Under the pieces are notes generated by a model. That model was not told where the DNA came from and did not search any database. It saw nothing but the letters and a program-made list of their open reading frames with translations. The translations under genes and the position numbers were made by a program. Of a stretch of 64,000 nt of DNA, positions 41,401 to 49,800 are shown one piece after another. Within the stretch, counting starts at the first letter, position 1; every line of letters starts with the position of its first letter. The DNA comes from Pseudomonas sp. MRSN 12121 (GTDB taxonomy: Bacteria; Pseudomonadota; Gammaproteobacteria; Pseudomonadales; Pseudomonadaceae): positions 3,061,388 to 3,125,387 of the forward strand of contig NZ_CP010892.1 of the NCBI RefSeq assembly GCF_000931465.1, given 5' to 3'.

Positions 41401-43354
41401 GAAAACCAAGCGCGACGAAGTCACCGATGTGAAAAACATCGGCAGCGAAATCAAGACCGGCGGCGACCTGACCCTGGTCAGCGGCGGCGACCAGAAATAC
41501 CAGGCGGCGAAGCTGGAGAGCGGTGAGGACATCACGCTGCAAAGTGGTGGGCAGATCACCTTCGAGGGGGTGAAGGACCTGCATCAGGAGAGTCACGAGA
41601 AGAGCAGCAACAGCCTGTCGTGGACCAGCGCCAAGGGCAAAGGCAACACCGATGAAACCCTGCGCCAAAGTGAACTCGTTGCTCAGGGGCAGCTCGCTAT
41701 TCGTGCTGCCAACAAGATCAATATCGATATTAAACAGATCGATCAAAAGACCGTCAGCGAAACAATCGACATCATGGTTAAGGCCGAGCCTCAGTTAGCT
41801 TGGCTCAAACAGGCCGAAGCCAATGGACAGGTGGACTGGCGGGTGGTCAAGGAAATTCATGACAGCTGGGATTATAAAAACTCCGGATTAGGCGCAGCTC
41901 CTGCCCTGATTATCTCCATCGTGGCGAGCTTTTATCTCGGACCATTGGCTGGTTCGTTAGCTAGCAACTTTGCTGTAGGAACCATCAATGGTGGTGGCGA
42001 TATTGGTGCCGGCCTAAAAGCTGCAACCAGTAAGCAAGCCATCAAGGGCTATGCCACGCAGTGGGTAACAAGCGGAGTCCTGTCTGGAGTAGACAATGCT
42101 GTGGGTGGTTGGAATACCGATGGCGCAATGATTCTGAAAGCTGATGGCCTCAACAATCCTGGCTACTCGTCGGGTATGTTGGATTGGAATACGGTCAGTG
42201 AGAATGTGCTTCGCAGTGGCGCGCATGCTCTGATCACTGGTGGAGTCAATACGGCGATCAATGGCGGCAGTTTAAAGGACAACCTTGCCACTGCTGCTGT
42301 CTCCGAAGGTCTGGATTTAACCGCAGCCTTTGGCAATAAACAGATCGGTGATTTGGCGGACTACCTGAAGGTAAGTCCCGGGTCGGCGCAGAAAATTCTG
42401 ATGCACGCAGTCTTGGGTGGAGCACTTTCAGCTGCCAAGGGCGGAGACTTTAAAACAGGGGCAATTGCTGGTGCAGCGGCAGAGGGGTTGACGGCAGCAG
42501 CTACTGAAGGTCTGGGGAAATATCTGGACTCTCGGTTTACTACCGACGATCAGTTCAAGGTAGGCACCGCGCAGATCATCGGGGTCTTGGCTGGCGCGTT
42601 GGCTAATGGTGATCCGGAAACAGCCAGTTGGGTAGCGGGAAATGCTGAGCGATATAATGCCCAAGTCCATCGCGAAGCTGCGGCACGACTAAAAACAGGC
42701 TTTGATGCCCTTCACTCCGAGGGTAAATATCTTGACTTGCAACCCCAAGATGTTTTGGTGGATTTGCAAAAAATTGTTGATGGAGAGAAGGATCGCTCTA
42801 AACTAAATCCTCGAGTCGTCGAGTTCCTCAACCAGTTTCCACCTGCTCAGTTGCGTGATCTGTTTTTTGAGCCAACAGAAAAAGAGCGGCTTGTGATGTT
42901 GGGGATTGAGCTAGGTTTTCCTTCCATTACAGGTAAAGGAAAGGCAGCGGTTACTGTCGGTGAGAAGCTGACGAAGGAAGCGTTAGAAGTAGTTGAGAAA
43001 AAGTTTGGAGAGGCTCTTGGGGCAAAAGCTATTAGCGGCGGACTAGGTCCGATGTATAGGAAAGCGGATAGCCCACAACTGGAAAAAATTCTAACGTCAT
43101 ATTTTGGAGCGGATAAGACCGGTACTCGTATAGGGAATGGTGGCTTAGCTGATGCATTGAGATATGAAAAACAGAGTGGAGTACTGTTATCTGATTCAGG
43201 GCACGCCCAGAAGGCAGTTGAAATGCAGACCCGACTTAACAATTTTATTAGAAAAGCAGACAATCAACCTCCCGGGTCGTATCCAAACACCCAGAGAGAT
43301 ATTGAGTATGCTCATGAGCTATTGAGGGACTTGAGTAATGCACTTAAGCGCTAA
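29435..43354 (+). CDS. cdiA: CdiA-type contact-dependent growth inhibition / haemagglutinin exoprotein (TpsA)
   Basis: A 4639-residue exoprotein. The N terminus ([18 protein letters not shown], then [21 protein letters not shown]) is the extended signal peptide seen in Pseudomonas CdiA proteins. The TPS domain has both classical motifs, NPNL (116-119) and NPYGI (156-160). FHA-1 repeats of about 20 residues (LDNxxGxLxS) cover about 390-2850, a non-repeat segment lies near 3100-3300, and FHA-2 type sequence follows to about 4100. A DUF637-like pretoxin region ([20 protein letters not shown]) is at about 4155-4330. No VENN motif was found. The last 100 residues (from about [10 protein letters not shown]) are the likely toxin, with [16 protein letters not shown] and [14 protein letters not shown] do not recognise its activity. 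GC content falls sharply from about 41.7 kb, marking an exchanged C terminus. The stop overlaps the next gene by 17 bp. Confidence 0.9.
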   Translation: MDVRHFAFLARQPSAALQTREHFCGMPKRGLAFVLANALFWQPLWAQAEGIVVSAPGTSLGQAGNGVPIVNIATPNGSGLSHNQFQDYNVGQQGLILNNATDRTQNTQLGGLIVGNPNLKGSAASVILNEVNGGSPSQLRGYTEVAGQSAHVIVANPYGISCNGCGFINTPKATLTTGKPVIENGQLGRYQVDQGQVSIEGEGLNANNVDSFEIITRSAKINARIQARNLALVAGRNDVDARTLDATARADDGSAKPELAIDSSALGGMYAGAIKLVGSEAGVGVKLDGKLIASGGDIQLDANGQLRMVEASASGAVNVKAASLDAQGPVYAGSTLEVQTRGDLTSRQNLAARDRIALSAGGRLSNGGIIEAGVNADNSRNANGDVSLVAQDLDNSGQSVVASRRLTIATAQTLTNQGGTLSAGQGASLKAGTLDNRNQGRVLSSADLNLEADRLLNARGGLVSSNAQLHANLTALDNTAGEISSLAGVMLNVAALDNVAGLIAAGSTLDINASGAFNNQAGRLAARQDLQLVAASLDNSRQGSIASQGSLGLTTRGALDNHQAGQIQSTGRAQVTSASLDNHQGGVLSSSDALSLTSGQVNNSEGGRIASAMALTASVSGLDQHDLGQLSGVSGLTLDLNNGLLDNRNALISTPGALLLKNLNAVANQKGEISSRQAFTLAAGSLDNSAGKVLSEQALTLRIARALDNSGALISASALDLQADSLNNRQGTINAVAGLDLLLAGRLDNQGGKLRGSDLSVQVGALDNRQGQVVADASLTLGSQGAIDNASGSMTAGQAASVRGASLDNNQGTLLGGSTLTAKIAGQLLNQAGLLSANALLSLDSASLDNQLKGRIVSQADVTLKTAGTLDNRGGSVNAGGGLTLNANRVDNRQGGSLSAARGASLGIDYLDNQGGKVASQSDLHLTGTTLDNQGGQVLANGDLDLALVQLDNRFAGRLSGQAAVTLKAARLNNGEGGNLYAKGLLDLALSEHLLNARGTLKGDGALLLKAGSLNNDGGQLASVKGMQLTSLGTLSNLGGSLTSGDTLDLVSGQLNNGAAGTISSTKTLTASVSGLDQQGGKLFSNTGLTLDLNNGQLNNRDGLINAPGALLLKNLNAVDNRGGEISSDQGFTLAAQTLDNTDGTLGSHQALIVRIERNLDNLRGRVSGNGLALQAASVDNSAGSIDSDADLSLTVAQAVTNQGGELSSAGVSTLKAASLDNARGKLKGDLGLSIDLGGALNNQGGLLGSGKALTLQAGSLDNRAAGVVLAVDGALTGKIGGAVDNREQGKFKAAAGIDMTTGSLDNRGGSLAGEGRLTLRSDLADNRGGLIQAGQDLELQVKQLDNRDKGVVSGKAAIAYEGVRLDNSGGLLSAVGPLTLKAREAINARGRIASQGDLSATLDSLEQQGGTLVAQGSLLLTGNSLDNRNGGLVGSTNAMTLNVDQVDNRAGEISSTASSLEQTGQRLDNSEGGKLLAATDLRLTVAQVINQSKGRLVGTGRTYLTGSALDNAGGSLSGLKGLDIRLDGALLNNSGSLSSEGGLTLTAASLDNTAGKLGSAGVLSVSSLGALLNQGGSILTEQGLILASERLDNSQGGVINGKGATRITTGALDNHQGGRLTSDDTLDLSAAQVDNGASGRIASEKALTASIAGLNQHGGEFFSKTRLHLDLNHGRLDNQGGLINGPLLVLDNVKEVANQNGEISSAQAFALSTQSLDNSGGKLLSQQGLSLRVAQALNNRNGSISAASLDSRSASLDNSHGLISSRGEIDLGVSQSWTNQEGKLIGDGKVLLAANSLDNRKGSVAGKADLVATLSTLDNRDGQLIASGALDLAGAALDNRDNGLVGATKALKLEVDSIDNRGGELSAGADIGLTARRLDNSDNGQILAAMGLRMSLDQLLNRNRGLIEAKAALSLDGQTLDNSAGRLLSGQDLRLGLGGDLTNEQGLISSEGRLDVGSASLGNTGGSLSSAGVLKVDSRGALGNQGGQLLSDSGIELRSASLDNRQQGVISGKGTVGVTTGAFDNSQGGRLNSGDSLDLSAGQVSNRSGGSIGSAKALTANVASLDQASGKLFSNTSLTLDLNQGQLNNQGGLINAPALLLRNLKGVDNQGGEISSAQAFSLAAERLDNSNGKLLGNQGVTLRVDQALTNLKGQIAAAALDVRAASLDNAEGSLNSRSDLKLNVAGLLSNRNKGLINAAQDLTLASADLDNQGGTVLGGRAATLDAMALNNSGNGLINSQGTLDLTASSLDSSSGGEVSAKGGISLKLGRLTQNGGRLLGDSTVRLDLAGGDLDNRNGLLSAKGPLSIERLRDLDNQAGEISSGQSFDLVARTLNNNAGQLISNGQLGVRGDTLLNQGGLISGWQGLTVNGGSLDNRSSGTLSSRSGDLTVNLGGALLNSGAGALVSQKALTVNAASLDNRAGILSSGAGQQLTVDGLLNNAQGGSIDSGMTLTLRAMALNNGGSIGARQALSLTGTTLDNSGGSLASNGAVNLDLLGNLTNTNGKLASGGPLVISRSNRIDNQGGQLVSQGLLSVLTGGLDNRNRGTVASSDNLLLNTSGAVQNSGDGLIYSQNGNLQLNAASLANARGTVQSQGALTLAVNGDIDNQSGRLLASNGDLVVTANNLDNRGGTLASLKGALDVRIVGVLKNGYDLGNNRQGGIAQAERLSLSALGGIDNYGGRISAQSGDALVTTANFDNRNGGLYAKGLVKVSANDFDNSGDNDGQIAGNRIDLNLNGHLNNRLGIIESDSSLSVRAASLDNQTGQLRALGTSGKTDLQIGGLFDNRNGTLESANSDLTLNAASLQNQGGSVLHVGSGTFDISTANLTQAGGSLVTRGGLTLAADSWTNSSVIQAGRLTINVNHLTQTGSGQLLASTSLTGTGGNWVNDGLIASDGTASLTLGGSYSGNGRYSSLGDLGLAAGSVGLGLAGSVASGGTATINVGGPLTNYGRLTSAAGMQLNAGSINNFGTLGGSGDLRLGTASLLNQNGLVFSGGDMSLNVANLTNQNGDLYGLGNVTIGGYGGAARAAVVENISGSMESLGNFALNADAFRNRTDGAVASGSRKLKSGFIANICNDCKGGSYTFTLSAREIYESMDNDTSASAVLTAGKDFVFQGGSFLNSKSTISAGGNINITADSLQNIGAQNGTIERTRLYKVYGMGSGATGQFFSDVVMPYNQRNNPDFPYVYYLDLADNIHKAIPKSTRYREGGRDGESYAVVSLKDADTGATVDTRGVYNIVLSGLKYGFENNTPSLYDPNNLLELPSQLSQYTLLSDVEVAKDSSGAASTAGSRNAVIQAGGNVSITAAKDLQNSVIHQDYSVAGGTNKVVDTRVSGTGTTVVRINSQLPPDRAQQQVNPLSLPGFSLPTGANGLFRLSAQGGAERQATQAATGPQNWTLGSASVSSVQRQQNLPDIQARSVQIGDAAQVAASDRQLTRVTRQATDSSLRASTLDVSAPADNGGTLALPGHEGNAGAITQVAPVQVAGATQSVVATGPDLSVPAQPLAPRDPLASVTSPIVDSTTATPPATTATAVASQTVARVQGLPDSSFKPSPQKYLVETNPVLTELKQFMSSDYLLANLGYDPDQSQKRLGDGFYEQKLIQQAVVARTGQRFIDGQTSDEKLFKYLMDNAISSKQQLGLSMGVTLTSQQVAALTHDIVWLEEHEVNGEKVLVPVVYLAQAEGRLGPTGALIAGNDVSLIAGQNLDNVGTLRATHNLSATAGKDLVNSGLIEAGNRLDLLAGNDIVNKAGGIIAGRDVTMTAIGGDVRNERSVTAVDSLVRGYSHKDYADSAARIEAANDMRISAGRDISNPGSVLQSGRDMSLSAGRDVNLLATELNSSLVLGRKHYSSDVTQLGSDVSAGRDLSVRAGRDISAIASQIDAQRDITMAATENLTLSSAADEQHSYEKTKKVTRQEDHVSQVATTLGAGGDIALSAGKDMALISSRITAGDEAYLVAGDKLELLAAQDSDYSLYDMKKKGSFGSKKTKRDEVTDVKNIGSEIKTGGDLTLVSGGDQKYQAAKLESGEDITLQSGGQITFEGVKDLHQESHEKSSNSLSWTSAKGKGNTDETLRQSELVAQGQLAIRAANKINIDIKQIDQKTVSETIDIMVKAEPQLAWLKQAEANGQVDWRVVKEIHDSWDYKNSGLGAAPALIISIVASFYLGPLAGSLASNFAVGTINGGGDIGAGLKAATSKQAIKGYATQWVTSGVLSGVDNAVGGWNTDGAMILKADGLNNPGYSSGMLDWNTVSENVLRSGAHALITGGVNTAINGGSLKDNLATAAVSEGLDLTAAFGNKQIGDLADYLKVSPGSAQKILMHAVLGGALSAAKGGDFKTGAIAGAAAEGLTAAATEGLGKYLDSRFTTDDQFKVGTAQIIGVLAGALANGDPETASWVAGNAERYNAQVHREAAARLKTGFDALHSEGKYLDLQPQDVLVDLQKIVDGEKDRSKLNPRVVEFLNQFPPAQLRDLFFEPTEKERLVMLGIELGFPSITGKGKAAVTVGEKLTKEALEVVEKKFGEALGAKAISGGLGPMYRKADSPQLEKILTSYFGADKTGTRIGNGGLADALRYEKQSGVLLSDSGHAQKAVEMQTRLNNFIRKADNQPPGSYPNTQRDIEYAHELLRDLSNALKR
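30600..37930 (+). repeat. FHA-1 repeat field of cdiA with about 1.2-1.7 kb higher-order repeats
   Basis: The coding sequence is made of roughly 60-bp units that encode SLDNRGGxL-like turns of a beta-helix. Above this, a distinctive segment beginning DLN-x-G-x-L-x-N and leading to GEISS recurs starting at 31349, 32709, 34445 and 35678, with a degenerate version near 36295. Spacings are about 1360, 1736 and 1233 bp, so larger blocks have been duplicated within the gene. Confidence 0.8.
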
Positions 43355-43703
43355 GGTGTTTACTGGTTTTGTGAATTGGCTGCTCTCTTTATGCCTTTTT
43401 TCCGAGGATAGACTTCTTGAAGTGCTTGAGGAGTTTGATGGTGTTCAGGGAGTTGTAGAAAGCAATTTATATATATCGGCATATGAGGAGATTGCTCGCT
43501 ACCTTGCCCATCTTCGATCCCTTGAAGAAATGATTTCCTTTTTTGAGTCGAATAGTGAAATTCTGAGCGAGTTGCCGGGGGAGCAGTATTACTTTGTTGA
43601 GGCTGTAGTTGATGTGTATTCTGCCGGTGGACAAAATGTTGCGAGATTGATTAATGCTTCGCCAGAAAGATACAGGGAGTATTTGATTAGGCGCTTTGGG
43701 TAG
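43338..43703 (+). CDS. cdiI: Candidate immunity protein for the CdiA toxin (CdiI)
   Basis: A 121-residue acidic, AT-rich gene whose ATG lies inside the last codons of cdiA (17-bp overlap). That arrangement is typical of a CdiI that neutralises the CdiA C-terminal toxin. The sequence ([20 protein letters not shown], then many Glu/Leu helices and [11 protein letters not shown] at the end) resembles no family I can name. GAGGGAC about 10 bp upstream can serve as ribosome site. The function is inferred only from position, size and base composition. Confidence 0.7.
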   Translation: MHLSAKVFTGFVNWLLSLCLFSEDRLLEVLEEFDGVQGVVESNLYISAYEEIARYLAHLRSLEEMISFFESNSEILSELPGEQYYFVEAVVDVYSAGGQNVARLINASPERYREYLIRRFG

Positions 43704-43727
43704 TTAGTAAAAATACATTCCCCGAAA

Positions 43728-44012
43728 ATGACGATGAGTGCCGGTGAGGTTATATTTGACGACTTTGCTGTTGGTACGTCGAGAATTTTTATTGGCTATG
43801 GCCCCAGTGGGGGTGCCAAATTAGTGGGGCCGCTTAAAAAGCTTCTGGAATATACTCAGTCTCAAGGAGGCAAGACTATCACCTTTAAAGGTTATTATGC
43901 GTCAGAGGAAGGTGCAGCATTAGGGGCGGGAAAAGTAGGGGAGAAGTTCTCCTTGAGTTTCCCTGCTACCAAAGAAGGTCTTAGAGATTTCTTGAAAGGG
44001 CTAAAGCAGTGA
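43728..44012 (+). pseudogene. Orphan toxin C-terminal fragment (displaced CdiA-CT)
   Basis: A 94-residue AT-rich frame that looks like the tail of a polymorphic toxin: short beta strands (SRIFIGYGPSGGAKLVGPL, KTITFKGYYASEEG) followed by a compact C terminus (SFPATKEGLRDFLKGLK). There is no Shine-Dalgarno before the ATG. The same frame is open upstream to position 43704, directly after the cdiI stop. It is followed with a 4-bp overlap by another small gene. This matches the orphan cdiA-CT/cdiI modules seen downstream of cdi loci, in which a former toxin end is stored without its secretion domains. It could instead be a real small protein; no homology search was possible. Confidence 0.5.
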
Positions 44013-44398
44013 GTCGTCTAAAGACAGTGAGCAAGCATCTTGGAAGTCTCAATATGTCTGGTTATGGAGACTACATATCTCTCAGTAATGACCCTGATTT
44101 GGGTGTGGGGGTATATAGGATCAATCTGGATGGATGTGTCTTGAAACTTTTTGAAAAAGGCTTGGTTATAAAGTTTTATGAGAAAAGTATGCGTATGTTT
44201 TATTCCGATATTTCAAAAATTACTAGCCATCTCTCTGCTGCTGTATTTTCAAAAGCTTCGGCAGCCAAAAATGTGAGTATTTCAATTCCATTAGAAATTC
44301 ATTTCTCGGAGGAGGTTGTGGTTTTTGATGTGCAGTTATTGGTTTGCTCTAGGGTGTTAATTGTTTTGAATGAGCTGTGGCGAGGTTCGAATAATTAA
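44009..44398 (+). CDS. Small hypothetical protein, candidate orphan immunity protein
   Basis: A 129-residue AT-rich gene with a GTG start that overlaps the stop of the preceding toxin-like fragment (GTGA at 44009-44012). The product is a mixed alpha/beta protein (YGDYISLSNDPDLGVGVYRI, LIVLNELWRG at the end) with no membrane segment. I recognise no family. The coupling to a toxin-like fragment and the small size suggest it is the cognate immunity gene of that orphan module. Confidence 0.55.
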   Translation: MSRLKTVSKHLGSLNMSGYGDYISLSNDPDLGVGVYRINLDGCVLKLFEKGLVIKFYEKSMRMFYSDISKITSHLSAAVFSKASAAKNVSISIPLEIHFSEEVVVFDVQLLVCSRVLIVLNELWRGSNN

Positions 44399-44535
44399 AA
44401 AGGCGAGCCTGCTAGGTTAAAAGATGCAAGTGCCGTAGGGGAGGTAGTGCAGGTGCACTTTGCTTTATTTAGATATGATGCTGAATTTTGAAGAGGTTAA
44501 GTCCTTGCTAGGGTTAAGGCTTTATTTGCTGAGGC

Positions 44536-44991
44536 ATGAATCGTTTGACTAAGTGTGCTGATTTTTTTTTGGAGTTATGTGCTCTTGATAATTCGATGAG
44601 TCCACCTGCTGAGACTACAGAGAATCCTGTTTGGGAAAGAGTTTGTACAGCACTTGAAAATGCGTTTGATAATGGCGGATTTGTCTATCTTAGAGTAGTT
44701 GGTTTTGGGGCTTCCTTTGTCAAAGAGTTGTGCATGAAGTCTCTGTCTGGCCAGTATAGGTTAATTGTTCTAACAAATTCTTCTGATCCTAAAGCTGAGC
44801 TGCAAGAGTGGTGGGAGCCGGGAGATTCTCCATTTCGTGGGTCCGTTCGTTTTGGTGATGATGATTGGGATGCCCGAACAGTGTGCTCAGATCTTTCAGT
44901 GGCGCGGGTTATATTTAGAGAGCTTTTCGATTGTGGTGATCTGCGTACAGGATTGCTACATATGCGTTCTCAGTGGGATCCAAAGCCTTAA
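44536..44991 (+). CDS. Small hypothetical protein, possible immunity protein (DUF6911-like)
   Basis: A 151-residue protein with a pattern rich in Trp and Asp near the end: LQEWWEPGDSPFRG, FGDDDWDARTVCSDL and RSQWDPKP. This resembles small Pseudomonas proteins found near polymorphic toxins (DUF6911 as I recall it; not verified). GAGG lies 5 bp before the ATG. It is the last AT-rich gene of the toxin/immunity cluster and is followed by a terminator. The 137 bp before it hold no gene. It is probably a third, unpaired immunity gene kept from an earlier toxin exchange. Confidence 0.5.
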   Translation: MNRLTKCADFFLELCALDNSMSPPAETTENPVWERVCTALENAFDNGGFVYLRVVGFGASFVKELCMKSLSGQYRLIVLTNSSDPKAELQEWWEPGDSPFRGSVRFGDDDWDARTVCSDLSVARVIFRELFDCGDLRTGLLHMRSQWDPKP

Positions 44992-45008
44992 TCATTAAGT
45001 TAAATAAG

Positions 45009-45033
45009 TATCCCCCAGCATTGCCGGGGGATA
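45009..45033. terminator. Terminator-like hairpin after the cdi immunity cluster
   Basis: TATCCCCC at 45009-45016 pairs perfectly with GGGGGATA at 45026-45033 around a 9-base loop. The following T stretch is short (TTTG). Because the stem ends in A/T pairs and lies between a rightward and a leftward gene, it can end transcription in both directions. Confidence 0.75.
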
Positions 45034-45052
45034 TTTGCTGTCTAGACTAAAA

Positions 45053-45313
45053 CTACTCTTGTAACCGTCGTCCAGTCACATCCATCAAATCGCACCCATC
45101 GCGCAACAAAATGGTGCAGACCAGTGCCAGCTCTTGAAGAGCTACTGGTTTAATGTGTGGTAGTTCAGGATCCGCAAAGTTTTCCAGCAATTGAGTCACC
45201 GCACGAATACGGTAGGCCGCTGCATCGTGAAGCACATCGACAGGTGCCTGGGTGTCGATCAGCAGGTGGGGGATGTTGCAGTCGTGGCCGGTAATAGGCA
45301 TGTAGCGATTCAT
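45053..45313 (-). CDS. Small hypothetical Pseudomonas protein
   Basis: An 86-residue protein whose centre reads VDVLHDAAAYRIRAVTQLLENF, followed by an Ala/Leu-rich helix (LQELALVCTILLRDGCDLMD). It is all-helical and lacks signals or membrane segments. The ATG at 45313-45311 is preceded by AAGGAT on the minus strand; a longer frame to 45436 runs into the structured leader and is rejected. The size and helical make-up recall small Pseudomonas families such as DUF3077/DUF6124, but I cannot assign it. The leader upstream is unusually structured. Confidence 0.6.
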   Translation of the reverse strand: MNRYMPITGHDCNIPHLLIDTQAPVDVLHDAAAYRIRAVTQLLENFADPELPHIKPVALQELALVCTILLRDGCDLMDVTGRRLQE

Positions 45314-45552
45314 GGTTTCTATCCTTGTGCCTGTCTGAGTATCGCTACTCATTCGTCGCCAAACGAATGGGTGGCGGCTGTACGCAGGTTGGCGAACCGG
45401 CGACACAAGAAACCGGCAGACCCTAAGGTCTCCCACGCACAGCTGCCATAAAGCAAGGGCTGCGCTCGCAGCAGCGTATTCTGCCTGATTGCAGAATACG
45501 TAGCCTACTTGTGTCTCTCAGGTCGCCAAACCCGGTCGCCCTCTGGGCGACC
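45314..45552 (-). promoter_or_regulatory. Structured leader upstream of the small leftward gene
   Basis: Read leftward, this 240-bp region holds three hairpins before the gene: GGTCGCCC/GGGCGACC at 45534-45552 (a second GGTCGCC copy at 45521 could pair alternatively), a perfect 9-bp pair GTATTCTGC/GCAGAATAC at 45476-45499, and AGACC/GGTCT at 45418-45431. The text around the last one (ACCTTAGGGTCTGCCGG, then GGTTCGCCAACCTGCG) matches my memory of a leader that recurs before small genes in many Pseudomonas genomes. It may be a cis-acting RNA element or a small RNA. From 45553 to 45902 I see no gene. Confidence 0.45.
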
Positions 45553-45902
45553 AAACGACTGTAAGCCGCGCTGTGGTTGGCAGGAATAAGGCGAGTGCAC
45601 GTCCGGCTGTAGGGTTTTTCTGATTAGTTAAGCGAGAGGCGACCCAATCTCCCCGCATATCAGTCTTACTGGCCGGTTGCTAAACCTTGCTGTCCTAACA
45701 GACGAGTCGAAACTACAAGACTTTCTGAAGCGAAAAGTCAGCACTTTCTGCAAGTCCTGTAAGACTATTCGCGGCCACTCCTAAGCATGCAAAACCCAAC
45801 TCGGCAAATGACCGTTTCCGGATAAAAGTTGAAGGTTTTTCGACTAACGCGAGCGGAGCGAAGTTCTTAACATCCCGTCCCACCTTGTAATGTCAAAGTG
45901 AG

Positions 45903-46466
45903 ATGAATGAAGTGCGTACTCTATTGCTAAAACTGGCTCTGCCAGTCTCCGTTGTTTTGTCGGGCCCGGCCTTGGCGGAATCTTTTACCTTGAGCAGTGC
46001 GACTATCGCTCAGGGCAAATCCATGAGTCGTGCGCAGGAGTTCCAGGGCTTCGGTTGCAGTGGCGGCAACCAGTCGCCCCAGCTGTCCTGGAGCGGCGCG
46101 CCGGCGGGTACTGAGGCCTTCGCGGTGTTTGCCTATGACCCCGATGCGCCCACCGGGAGTGGCTGGTGGCATTGGCAACTGGTCAACATTCCCAAGACGG
46201 TAACCACCCTGGCGGCTGGGGCGGGGGCTGCGGACAAGGCGGCGCCGGCCGGTAGCACCAGCCTCAAGAACGACTACGGCGCTTTCGGCTTTGGTGGCGC
46301 TTGCCCGCCTGAAGGCCATGGCGCCCACCGCTATCAGTTCACGGTGTTTGCCTTGTCGAAAAAACTGGAGTTGCCCGAGGGCGCTTCCGCAGCGCTGACC
46401 GGGTACATGGTGCGGGCTAACTCCATTGCTTCGAGTACGATCGAAGCACTGTATGAACGTAAGTAA
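45903..46466 (+). CDS. Secreted YbhB/YbcL-type phosphatidylethanolamine-binding-like protein
   Basis: A 187-residue exported protein with a signal peptide ending near ALAE (residue 26). The PEBP ligand-site motifs are DPDAPTGSGWWHW (about 79-91) and GACPPEGHGAHRYQFTVFAL (about 132-151), both complete, and the length is normal for the bacterial YbhB/YbcL group. The exact ligand of bacterial members is not settled; many are periplasmic. It is a single gene with a terminator 112 bp downstream. The 589 bp before it, up to the previous gene, contain the structured leader and no other gene. It has no evident link to the neighbouring toxin genes. Confidence 0.88.
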   Translation: MNEVRTLLLKLALPVSVVLSGPALAESFTLSSATIAQGKSMSRAQEFQGFGCSGGNQSPQLSWSGAPAGTEAFAVFAYDPDAPTGSGWWHWQLVNIPKTVTTLAAGAGAADKAAPAGSTSLKNDYGAFGFGGACPPEGHGAHRYQFTVFALSKKLELPEGASAALTGYMVRANSIASSTIEALYERK

Positions 46467-46577
46467 TTCCCAACTTTGATCTGATATTTCTGATGTTGCT
46501 ATTTCAATATTCCGAAGCTGCGCAGGGCTTGTTATCAGAGTCCACATCGCTTTCGGTGGGATAGTAGAAACATATAT

Positions 46578-46606
46578 ATCCCTCGGCCTTGCCGGGGGAT
46601 TTTTTT
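46578..46606 (+). terminator. Rho-independent terminator after the PEBP gene
   Basis: ATCCCTCGGC at 46578-46587 pairs with GCCGGGGGAT at 46591-46600 with one G-T wobble and a 3-base loop, followed by six T. The remaining bases to 46803 hold no gene and should contain the promoter of the large fusion gene. Confidence 0.88.
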
Positions 46607-46803
46607 GGCCGGGGATTATGTGTAAGTGGTTTTCCCAGCTGTGTTGCTGACTCTTCCGAGTAGAGGCGAACCGGGTTTGCCGACTTTGAAGTAGACGATT
46701 GACTGCGGGTGGAAGGCGCTGAACCAAAGATGCTGGGTTTCAAGCAGTAGGGAATATCGGTCAATCACTATAAATGACCCTTTTGAAAGGAATTGATTTC
46801 AGC

Positions 46804-49800
46804 ATGATCAAGGATGCACCCGCTTCGAGGTTCAGGATTCTGGCGCTGCATGGCCGGGGTAGTAATAACGATGTCACGAGGATGCAGTTGAAGAACCTCG
46901 GATTGAACGAGTCCGAGTACGACATTTTTTATTTGAACGGGCCGCTTCCCAGCCACCGGCCAGGACCGGGAATAGAAGAGTTCGAAGACTTGATTGCCGG
47001 TCCCTGGTATTCCTGGCTCCCCACCGACGATGGCGAACCGGCCCAGGCCCTGGCCGATGCCCTCTGTGATGCGGTCCTGCATGTACTCTCGGTCCTGGAA
47101 AAAGAAGGCCCGTTCGATGGCATTTTCGGTTTCAGCCAGGGCGGGGTGATCGCCAGTCTCGTCGATGGCTTGCCGGCGGACGCGGCGCTGATGGCGGCCT
47201 TGCAGAAGCGCACGGGGCGCTTGATCTCGCCGCGGCGGGAGAATGGCGCACTGTTTCGCGCCACCCTGATTGCCTGCGCCGGCGCCTCGTTGTCGCTGTC
47301 CGAACTGCGTTCGAGGGCCGGTCTTGGCCCGGTGCCGGCGCCGTCTCCCCAGTCTCGAAGCATTCACCTGATCGGGCGCGAGGACGACTACAAGCCCTGG
47401 TCGGAATCCCTGGCGCTGAGTGCCGCGGCGCGCGCGGTCTTCTACCTGGACGGCGGCCACGCCATCGAGCCGGTGCCACGCAATGACAGCGCGATTCGTG
47501 ACCTTTTTCGCCACTACCTGAAGGGCACCGCTAACGCCTCTGAGCGTTCGCTTGCGCTGCCCGAGCCGCTCTGGCAGCGCTCCAGCGTTCTCAGTTCCCG
47601 GGCGATTGCCCGCGATGTGCAAGTGGCCACGGTCGAGATAGAGACCCAGGGGCTGCCGCAGACGCTGACCGGCCTGCTGGCGGCGCAACCCGCCGATGCG
47701 CCGCTGTTGCGCCTGGCCCGGGAGCGCGACGCCAGTGTGTGCACCACTTATGGCCAGATGCTCGGGTTCTGCCAGCCGGGCGGCGACGGTGACCTGCGGC
47801 GGCTGGCGGTGCAGGCCGGCGAGGTGGTCGCCTACCTGGCGCCCCCTGGAGGCAGCGCGGTGGCGGCCACGGCCTTCCTGTCCATCGCCTCGCAGACCTG
47901 TGCCGTCCCGCTGACCCCGACCATGAGCGAGGCCGACACCCTGCTGGCGCTCGAGCAGTACGGAGTCAAGCACATGGTGCTGTTCGAGGAGGTCGCCGCC
48001 GCCGGGGTGCGGGCCGCCTTCGACCGCTATGCCGGCAGCGGGCAAGCCCGGCTGCATCGTGCGCAGCAGATCGGGGCCGGCTCGCCAGGGCTGTTCCGCT
48101 ACCTGGAGTCGGTGCCGGGCTTCCGGGACCTGCCGGCCCTGGTCAACCCGCCGACTGCGCACTGCCTGTTGCTGCGCACCTCGGGCAGCACCTCGGTGCC
48201 CAAGGTGGTGCCGCTGCGCCAGCGGGACCTGGTCTGGAACGCCGCCGTCCTGGCCGATGGCATCGGCATCGGTGCCCGCGATGTGACGTACAGCGTCATG
48301 CCCCTGGACCATATCGGCGGGCTCAGCGCGTCGCTGCTCTGCAGCGTCGCGGCGGGGGCGTCCGTTACCTGCGAGGGGCTGTACGACCCGCAGGGGATGG
48401 TGCAGGCGCTCATGCATTCCAATCCCCGGCCTACCTGGTATTCGGCGGTGCCGACCATCCACAACGCCACGCTCCGTTATCTCCAGGAACACTCGGCCAC
48501 CTACCTGGACCGCCAGGGTCGCTGGCACGACCACGGCCTGCGGGTGATCCGCTCCGGTGCCGCGGCGCTCAAGGAGCCCGATCGCCTGGTGCTGGAGAAG
48601 GTCTTCGGCTGTGAGGTGGTCGCAACCTACAGCATGTCCGAGCAGATGCCGATTTCCCAACCACCCCGCAACGCCGGGGCGTGGCAGCACCGCCAGGGCT
48701 CGGTCGGCGTGCCCGTCACGGCCTCCCTGGCGGTGGTCGACCCGGTCACCCTGCGGCCTCTGCCGTTCGGCGAGGCGGGCGAGATCGCGATTTCGGGGCC
48801 GACGGTGTTTACCGGCTACCTACACGACCCGACCGCCAACCGGCAGTCGCGCTTCCTGTTGCCATCGCCGGCGGACGGCCAGCTGCGGGACTGGTTCCTG
48901 AGCGGCGACCTGGGCGAGATCGACGCCAGCGGCTCGCTGGTGTTGCGCGGACGCCTCAAGGAACTGATCAAGCGCGGCGGCGAACAGGTGTCCCCCTTCG
49001 AGGTGGAAAACCTCCTGGTGCAACATCCCTGGGTGGAGACGGCGGTGTGCTTTCCGGTGCCGTCCGAGCTGTATGGCGAGGAGGTCGGCTGCGCGCTGGT
49101 CCTGGCGCCGGCTGTCGCGGGGCAGGTGACCCAGCAGCAGGCGGTCAGGGAAATCCGCGGGTTTCTGCGGGAGAAGGGCCTGGCCGCTTTCAAGTACCCG
49201 GCGTGGCTGAAGCTGGTCGCCGACGACGACTTGCCCAAGACCGCCAGCCGCAAGTACATCCGCAATGGGCTGGCGCAGGTCCTGGGCATGACCGCGGCGC
49301 ATGCCGAGCCAGACTCGATCCCGGCGCCTGCCGCGGTATCGCGTACACAGCCGGCGGCGGCCGCGCAAGCGCTGCGCGACGCCCCCAGGGTGGATTGGTC
49401 GACCCTGGCCGGATTGCGCTTCCTGCTCGCCTGCTACGTGATGTTCATGCACATCGGTTCGGACGAGTCGTGGGGTGCCGTTGCCAACCTGCGCCAGTTC
49501 CCCTGGCATGTGCATGCGTTCTTCGTCGTCGCGGGGTTCTCGCTGGCGGTCTTCATGCCCGCGCTGATCACGCGCAAGGCGGCGTTCTTCTGGTCCCGGG
49601 TGTCGGCGATGTATCCGCTTTACGCCTTGGCCCTGTTGTTGGCCTTGATCAATCTGTTGCCTGGTTGCCAGCCCTCGACCTTCTCGGTGGTGTTTCACTG
49701 GAATGCGCTGCCGCAGGACATGGGGCGGCTGTTTTGCGAAGGCACGCCGCTGCTGCAGGATTCGTGGCTGGCCAACCTGTTCTCGACAGTGGCGATCCAT

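Noticed and set aside
42600..43060. A VENN-type boundary motif before the CdiA toxin domain
   Set aside because: I looked for VENN or a close variant after the DUF637-like region and found none, so the toxin boundary is only approximate.
45314..45436. N-terminal extension of the small leftward gene to 45436
   Set aside because: The added codons translate the hairpin leader and the AAGGAT ribosome site fits the ATG at 45313 instead.
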